DNA of 9,211 bases from Pyrodictium delaneyi. GTDB taxonomy: Archaea; Thermoproteota; Thermoprotei_A; Sulfolobales; Pyrodictiaceae. Every line of letters begins with the position of its first letter. Within the stretch, counting starts at the first letter, position 1. The DNA lies in assembly GCA_015661645.1 (NCBI GenBank), contig DQVR01000067.1:1-9211 (forward strand), read 5' to 3'. Positions 5,890-9,211 of the stretch are shown here, piece after piece. A program made the position numbers and the translations under genes. The notes under the pieces are model-generated. The model made no database searches. It had not been told where the DNA came from and saw only the letters and a program-made list of their open reading frames with translations.

Positions 5890-7200
5890 TCACATCTTCC
5901 TCCTGTCTATTATCCTCTTAGCCTTGCCACCCTCCTGGCGTGGAAGCTCACCAGGGTCAACCACTCGTACTCTCGGGTTTATCATGAGCACCTCGTGTAG
6001 CCTGTACTGCAGCTCTGACGCTAGACGCTGCTTCTCCTTATCGTTCATCTTCTTAGCCGCCTCTACTACTACGTACATCCGGTCAAGGTTACCCTCGCGC
6101 TCAACTATTATCTGGTAGTGGTGGTTAACCCTAGGCTCGCTCAGCAGGACCTCCTCAACAGCCGATGGGAACACGTTCACACCGTTTATTATCAGCATGT
6201 CGTCAGCCCGGCCCATTATCCTGCCTATGCGCCTCATGTTTCTCCCACAGTCGCAGCTTGTGCCATCATACATGAAGGTGAGGTCGTTAGTCCAGTAGCG
6301 TATAAGCGGCATAGCATCATGTGTGAGCGGCGTGACTACGAGGACACCCTTCTCCTCGGGCTCTACAGGCTCTCCGGTCTTTGGGTCGACCACTTCAACT
6401 AGGTAGTGGTCCTCCCACACATGGAGCCCGTCGTGAAGGTGGCATTCTATTGCCGTGCCCGGGCCGTAGAGTTCACTCATACCGTAGATGTCGTAGCTCT
6501 CCATATCCCAGATCTTGTTTATACGCTTTCTCAGCTCTTCGCTCCACATTTCCGCTCCGAATACACCGGTCCTCAGCTTGGTATCCCTAGCCGGGTCTAT
6601 GCCCATCTCCATGGCTACTTCTGCTAGCCTGAGGGCGTAGTTCGGCACTGCGCCAAGGACTGTCGCGCCGAGGTCCCGTATCATCATGACGTGTCGCTGC
6701 GTGAAGCCTGTGCCTGCTGGCACTGCGAGGGCGCCGAGCTTCTGCGCACCATAGTGGAAGCCTAGGCCTCCGGTGAACCAGTGGTAGCCGAGCGCGATGT
6801 AGACTATATCCTCGTTAGTGACGCCCGCCGCTGCAAGGCTACGGGCCATTAGCTCGGCCCAGTTCTCTATGTCCCTGCGGGTGTAGCCCACTACTGTCGG
6901 CTTTCCAGTGGTGCCACTGCTAGCGTGTATCTCTACTATCTCACTGAGCGGCACTGCAAAGAGCCCGTAGGGGTAGTTCTCGCGAAGATCATTCTTCACC
7001 GTGAATGGTAGTTTGTGTATGTCCTCAAGCGTCTTTATATCCTCTGGCCTAATCCCGGCCTCCTTGAGCTTCCTATTGTAGAAGGGTACCTGCTCGTAGG
7101 CCCTTTTCACCGTCTCGCGTAGCCGCTGCAGCTGGAGCTTCTCTATCCTCTCGCGGCTAGCCCGCTCGATGGGGTGTAGTATCCTAGGCTTTCCCGCCAT
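5890..7200 (-). CDS. Phenylacetate-CoA ligase (PaaK) family, AMP-forming aryl-acid CoA ligase
   Basis: ANL-superfamily enzyme that activates an aryl acid with ATP to an acyl-AMP and then to the CoA thioester. Seen, with 436 aa from ATG at 7198-7200: P-loop SSGTTGKPT (94-102); YDIYGMSE (236-243); YWTNDLT (302-308) with Asp306; CDCG (316-319); hinge GRADDMLIINGVNVFPS (330-346), diagnostic of PaaK; and C-terminal EGGKAKR (423-429) with the adenylating lysine expected at Lys426. The domain order and length are normal for PaaK. ATG at 7200 is preferred because GGTGG (7206-7210) lies 5 nt upstream; an in-frame GTG at 7207-7209 would add three residues. The substrate could be phenylacetate, indoleacetate or another aryl acid. 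The ior-like gene nearby, whose family makes aryl-acetyl-CoA, supports aromatic amino acid metabolism. No other paa genes (ring oxygenase) are present, and their absence suits an anaerobe. Confidence 0.92.
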   Translation of the reverse strand: MAGKPRILHPIERASRERIEKLQLQRLRETVKRAYEQVPFYNRKLKEAGIRPEDIKTLEDIHKLPFTVKNDLRENYPYGLFAVPLSEIVEIHASSGTTGKPTVVGYTRRDIENWAELMARSLAAAGVTNEDIVYIALGYHWFTGGLGFHYGAQKLGALAVPAGTGFTQRHVMMIRDLGATVLGAVPNYALRLAEVAMEMGIDPARDTKLRTGVFGAEMWSEELRKRINKIWDMESYDIYGMSELYGPGTAIECHLHDGLHVWEDHYLVEVVDPKTGEPVEPEEKGVLVVTPLTHDAMPLIRYWTNDLTFMYDGTSCDCGRNMRRIGRIMGRADDMLIINGVNVFPSAVEEVLLSEPRVNHHYQIIVEREGNLDRMYVVVEAAKKMNDKEKQRLASELQYRLHEVLMINPRVRVVDPGELPRQEGGKAKRIIDRRKM

Positions 7201-7218
7201 TGTGGCCACCGCTCGAGA

Positions 7219-7257
7219 CGCTATGGAGGAGGCGGCTGCGGCCCAGGGGTCATAGCG
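7219..7257 (-). promoter_or_regulatory. paaK leader: 7-bp inverted repeat enclosing a 10-codon proline-rich upstream ORF
   Basis: CGCTATG (7219-7225) and CATAGCG (7251-7257) can pair across 25 nt. On the minus strand a tiny frame at 7221-7253 encodes MTPGPQPPPP and stops, 11 nt before the first possible paaK start. Its ATG lies in one arm of the stem and its TAG in the other. The predicted transcription start from the TATA element at about 7282 falls near 7256, so the ATG would be almost at the mRNA 5' end. A leader peptide is possible but unproven; frames this short are common by chance. Confidence 0.3.
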
Positions 7258-7276
7258 TATCGAACACTGAAGACTG

Positions 7277-7287
7277 CTTAAATTTTG
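7277..7287 (-). promoter_or_regulatory. TATA-like element for paaK
   Basis: Minus-strand CAAAATTTAAG is an A/T block in otherwise GC-rich DNA, about 75 nt upstream of paaK. It predicts transcription starting near 7256 and a leader of about 55 nt. It faces away from the symporter promoter about 30 bp to its right. Confidence 0.55.
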
Positions 7288-7306
7288 CCCCCTACAATCC
7301 CACTAC

Positions 7307-7318
7307 TAAAATATTTAA
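7307..7318 (+). promoter_or_regulatory. TATA-like element for the small-protein/symporter operon
   Basis: TAAAATATTTAA is the most AT-rich block in the region. A start of transcription about 26 nt downstream falls at 7339-7343, just before the first possible starts of the small protein (GTG at 7343, ATG at 7358), so the mRNA is probably leaderless or has a very short leader. Confidence 0.6.
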
Positions 7319-7357
7319 GAGAAGAGGCTCAGTGGGCTAGATGTGGGGCTAATAACC

Positions 7358-7474
7358 ATGGCAGACATTATTCTGGCCCTTGTTATAGGCTTTGCAGCTG
7401 TCCTAGTTGGCCTCACTTACAGCTTCTCCAGGGGCAGCGATGAAGCACCAACAACCGCTATGCTTGAGAAGTAG
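7358..7474 (+). CDS. Small single-TM protein, probable accessory subunit of the adjacent symporter
   Basis: A 38-codon frame from ATG at 7358 to TAG at 7472-7474. Seen: an acidic N-terminus (MAD), one uninterrupted hydrophobic helix of about 18 residues (IILALVIGFAAVLVGLTY, residues 4-21), a basic/polar exit (SFSRGSDEA) and a hydrophilic tail ending TTAMLEK. The charge pattern suggests a single-pass membrane protein with the tail in the cytoplasm. Its stop is 20 nt before the symporter ATG, and it sits directly behind the only good promoter, so it is the first gene of a two-gene operon. An in-frame GTG at 7343 could add five residues. Very small one-helix proteins encoded immediately before SSS-family transporters are known in other prokaryotes (annotated as symporter small accessory proteins); membership in that group is inference from position and topology, not from sequence identity. 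Confidence 0.72.
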   Translation: MADIILALVIGFAAVLVGLTYSFSRGSDEAPTTAMLEK

Positions 7475-7494
7475 AGGCGGAGGTGGTTTAGCCC

Positions 7495-8883
7495 ATGATG
7501 TCTGAGAGTGTTATAGCAGCATACCTGGCTGCAAGTCTAGCTCTCGGCGCCGCGTTTAAGTCCAAAGCCGATACTATCCAGGGCTTCCTTGTTGCAAACA
7601 GAGAGATAGGAAACTGGCTACTAGCGTTCACATTTGGCGCTACATACTTCTCAAGCGTGGTAATAGTGGTGGGCGGTGCATGGGCCTACATGTGGGGACA
7701 GGCTAGTCTAATAATACCTGTTTTCAATGTTGTCCTCGGCGCCCTTGTCACCTTCATACTACTTGGCCAGAGGATAAACCGGCTCAGCAGGATACACAAT
7801 GCCCTCACTGTTCCAGAACTCTTCGGCAAGATATACTCTAGCAAGGGGCTGCAGAGACTACTAGGACTGATGACCGCGATAGGTCTCACACTCTACGCTG
7901 CAACAGTGATAAGCGGTGCCGCCGCAATGGTCGGCACCGTGTTCCACCTCGACCTGGCTACTGCTGCCTTTATAATAGCCGTCCTCATGGCTGGCTATGT
8001 GGCGCTCGGTGGAATGTATAGTGTAGTATGGACTGACACGCTCCAGGGCTTAATAATGGCCGGCGGTATCGCGGCGCTTCTCGCCATATCCTTGAGCAGG
8101 ATCGGCGGAATAGCAGCACTAGGAGCTGCTAAGCCGTCACTCCCACTCGAGAAGATAAACCCACGCCTCATATTCGACCTAGCGCTCTTGACGAGTGTAG
8201 CTGTCTGGGGACTCCCACAGCTTGTGAACCGGTTCTATACAGCACGGAGCCCTGATATCGTCCGCCGCGCCACCGGTATAGCCGCGCTTTTCGCCTTCAT
8301 AGTAACCTATAGCAGCTTCCTCTCCGGCCTAGCTGCTGCTGAGCTGTTGCGCAACAATCCGCCCCCAGACCCGTTGAAGGCCATACCTACGCTAGCTAAC
8401 ATGGTGCTAGGCCCTGTAGGCGCTGCTGTGTTCTCGGGCGCTGTGCTCGCAGCCGCGATGAGTACTGCCGATTCCATAGCGTTAACAACCGGCAGCGCCG
8501 TGGTATACGACACGCTCGGTATAAGAAGCACCCGGGCTCTACGCGTAGCCAGCTTCCTCGCAATGATAGCTGCTACGGCTATAGCTGTCGCCACGCTCTC
8601 TCTGCCGAAGGAGCTCGCAGATGCTGTAACAACTATATTTAGAACCGGGTGGACGCTAACTGCTGGTGCCTTCCTATTACCAGTAACGGCCACCGTGCTG
8701 GGGGCCAGGAGTAGGGAAGCCGTGGTGGCATCCGCTGTCGCGGGTGCCGTTACTGCTCTAGCCTATGGCGTGGCTAAAGCGGCACGTATCGCACTACCGT
8801 TAGCTGACATGAGCTTCACGGTAACCATAGTAGCATCGTTTGCTGTGTATGTAGCTGCCTACCTGGCTACACGCAGACAATGA
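7495..8883 (+). CDS. Sodium:solute symporter (SSS family) membrane transporter
   Basis: Polytopic Na+-coupled transporter of 462 aa, predicted from its hydrophobicity to have about 12-13 membrane helices. Seen: FTFGATYFSS (45-54) in the first core helix, where SSS proteins bind Na+; GGMYSVVWTDTLQG (172-185), the family signature after helix 5; GLPQLVNRFYTARS (239-252), the loop motif at the end of helix 7; and AAMSTADS (320-327), whose Ser323/Thr324 match the Na2-site Ser/Thr of PutP helix 8. It therefore looks able to bind Na+. The substrate is not evident: amino acids, organic acids or aromatic acids are all possible, and neighbouring paaK and ior genes make an aromatic or organic acid worth testing. 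The start is ATG at 7495, with GGAGGTG (7479-7485) 9 nt upstream. The gene follows the 38-aa membrane protein closely and is closed by a hairpin overlapping its stop codon. Confidence 0.93.
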   Translation: MMSESVIAAYLAASLALGAAFKSKADTIQGFLVANREIGNWLLAFTFGATYFSSVVIVVGGAWAYMWGQASLIIPVFNVVLGALVTFILLGQRINRLSRIHNALTVPELFGKIYSSKGLQRLLGLMTAIGLTLYAATVISGAAAMVGTVFHLDLATAAFIIAVLMAGYVALGGMYSVVWTDTLQGLIMAGGIAALLAISLSRIGGIAALGAAKPSLPLEKINPRLIFDLALLTSVAVWGLPQLVNRFYTARSPDIVRRATGIAALFAFIVTYSSFLSGLAAAELLRNNPPPDPLKAIPTLANMVLGPVGAAVFSGAVLAAAMSTADSIALTTGSAVVYDTLGIRSTRALRVASFLAMIAATAIAVATLSLPKELADAVTTIFRTGWTLTAGAFLLPVTATVLGARSREAVVASAVAGAVTALAYGVAKAARIALPLADMSFTVTIVASFAVYVAAYLATRRQ

Positions 8884-8910
8884 GGCCGGAAGCGGCCTCG
8901 GCCTTCTTTC
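8882..8910 (+). terminator. Hairpin terminator at the symporter stop codon
   Basis: GAGGCCG (8882-8888) and CGGCCTC (8893-8899) form a perfect 7-bp GC-rich stem with a GAAG loop, followed by the pyrimidine-rich tract GGCCTTCTTTC. The stop codon TGA lies partly in the stem. Archaeal termination often depends on T-rich tracts, so the CTTCTTTC run may be the working part and the hairpin may protect the 3' end. Confidence 0.5.
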
Positions 8911-8912
8911 GC

Positions 8913-8973
8913 TACACACCCGTGTATCCCAGGGCTTCCCACACCCCTGCGTAATGAAGCCATTAGGCCCTGG
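8913..8973. repeat. Further dyads in the symporter-ior gap
   Basis: TACAC-ACCC-GTGTA (8913-8926) is a small perfect hairpin. CCAGGGC (8929-8935) can pair with GCCCTGG (8967-8973) across 31 nt, and GGCTTC (8933-8938) can alternatively pair with GAAGCC (8956-8961). The two longer pairings share bases, so they exclude each other. No gene is seen here. Confidence 0.3.
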
Positions 8974-9000
8974 AGTAAGCCCCTTATTTTCCCACTACTT

Positions 9001-9028
9001 AGAGCTGTTAAGCTCTTGAAAAAGCTCT
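9001..9028 (+). promoter_or_regulatory. Probable ior promoter with inverted repeat AGAGCT-GTTA-AGCTCT
   Basis: A perfect 6-bp dyad occupies 9001-9016 around GTTA, and AGCTCT recurs at 9023-9028. GTTAAG in its centre (9007-9012) is the best TATA-like element here and would place transcription start near 9036, immediately before the predicted TTG start at 9042. A dyad centred on the TATA element suggests an operator for a dimeric regulator. Confidence 0.42.
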
Positions 9029-9041
9029 CTGGGTGGATGCT

Positions 9042-9211
9042 TTGCCCCGTTACTCGGAGGTGCTAGCCCCGGCTGGCAAGAGGGTGCTAATGCTAGGCAA
9101 CGCAGCTATAGCCCGCGGCTTCCTCGAAGCTGGGGTCCAATTCGTAGCCGCCTATCCGTGCACCCCTAGTACCGAGATAGTCGAGGCGCTAGCAGCGGCT
9201 GCTAGGGGGCT
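9042..9211 (+). CDS. iorA: Indolepyruvate ferredoxin oxidoreductase alpha subunit (partial, 3' end off the right edge)
   Basis: The IOR complex oxidatively decarboxylates arylpyruvates (indolepyruvate, phenylpyruvate) to aryl-acetyl-CoA using TPP and ferredoxin, in anaerobic catabolism of aromatic amino acids. Only 56 codons are visible. Seen: GKRVLMLGNAAIARGFLEAG (12-31), matching the LLxGNEAIARGALEAG opening of IorA, then AAYPCTPSTEIVEAL (36-50), the YPGTPSSE motif of the 2-oxoacid:ferredoxin oxidoreductase superfamily, with Cys in place of the usual Gly. The preceding residues are few, as in IorA, where this domain opens the protein. TTG at 9042 is chosen because GGGTGG (9031-9036) lies 5 nt upstream; in-frame GTG at 9033 or 9060 are alternatives, and the frame is closed by TAA at 9009. 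A 2-oxoacid oxidoreductase of other specificity remains possible. Confidence 0.75.
   Translation, partial: MPRYSEVLAPAGKRVLMLGNAAIARGFLEAGVQFVAAYPCTPSTEIVEALAAAARG

Noticed and set aside
5924..6627. Plus-strand frames opposite paaK
   Set aside because: They are shadows of the ligase gene; their composition reflects its reversed codons.
6679..6688. C-box-like ATGATGA on the minus strand (and TGATGA at 7868-7873), possible C/D box guide RNA
   Set aside because: Both lie inside conserved coding sequence, and I found no D box (CTGA) at suitable spacing with a C'/D' pair.
8307..8693. Minus-strand frame of 128 codons within the symporter gene
   Set aside because: It is the antisense of Ala/Val-rich membrane helices, a common source of spurious long frames.

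Overview
The window looks like chromosome of a hyperthermophilic crenarchaeon, probably Desulfurococcales and perhaps the Pyrodictiaceae (Hyperthermus/Pyrodictium/Pyrolobus group). Evidence seen: archaeal-type genes (NadM NMN adenylyltransferase, NOG1 GTPase, Nip7, TrpB2), moderately high GC, heavy use of AGG/AGA, ATA and CTA codons, TATA-type promoters, GTG and TTG starts, and very frequent CTAG. The genus is inference from style, not from any search.

Layout. Positions 1-1362 (minus strand) hold two overlapping RNA/ribosome genes: an RsmB/NOP2-type m5C RNA methyltransferase followed by a Nip7-like PUA protein that runs off the left edge. A short divergent promoter region with a strong dyad separates them from a plus-strand pair at 1499-3110: nadM (NMN adenylyltransferase) and rtcA (RNA 3'-phosphate cyclase). 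Convergent to rtcA, sharing one CTAG for both stop codons, is a minus-strand NOG1-family GTPase (3107-4306). Further right on the minus strand are a stand-alone trpB2 (4453-5805) and a PaaK-type aryl-acid CoA ligase (5890-7200). A divergent intergenic region at 7201-7357 carries two opposed TATA-like elements. To its right on the plus strand are a previously uncalled 38-codon single-TM protein (7358-7474), a sodium:solute symporter (7495-8883), a hairpin terminator, and the 5' end of a probable indolepyruvate ferredoxin oxidoreductase alpha subunit (from about 9042 to the right edge).

Two themes emerge. The left half is enriched in homologues of eukaryotic large-subunit biogenesis factors (Nip7, Nop2, Nog1), with RtcA, whose eukaryotic paralogue Rcl1 is a small-subunit factor. 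The right half suggests aromatic/indole metabolism: TrpB2 (indole + serine to tryptophan), an aryl-acetate CoA ligase, an SSS-family importer with a tiny membrane companion, and IorA (arylpyruvate to aryl-acetyl-CoA). No mobile element, CRISPR array, rRNA or tRNA was recognised. No stretch longer than 300 bases lacks a gene.
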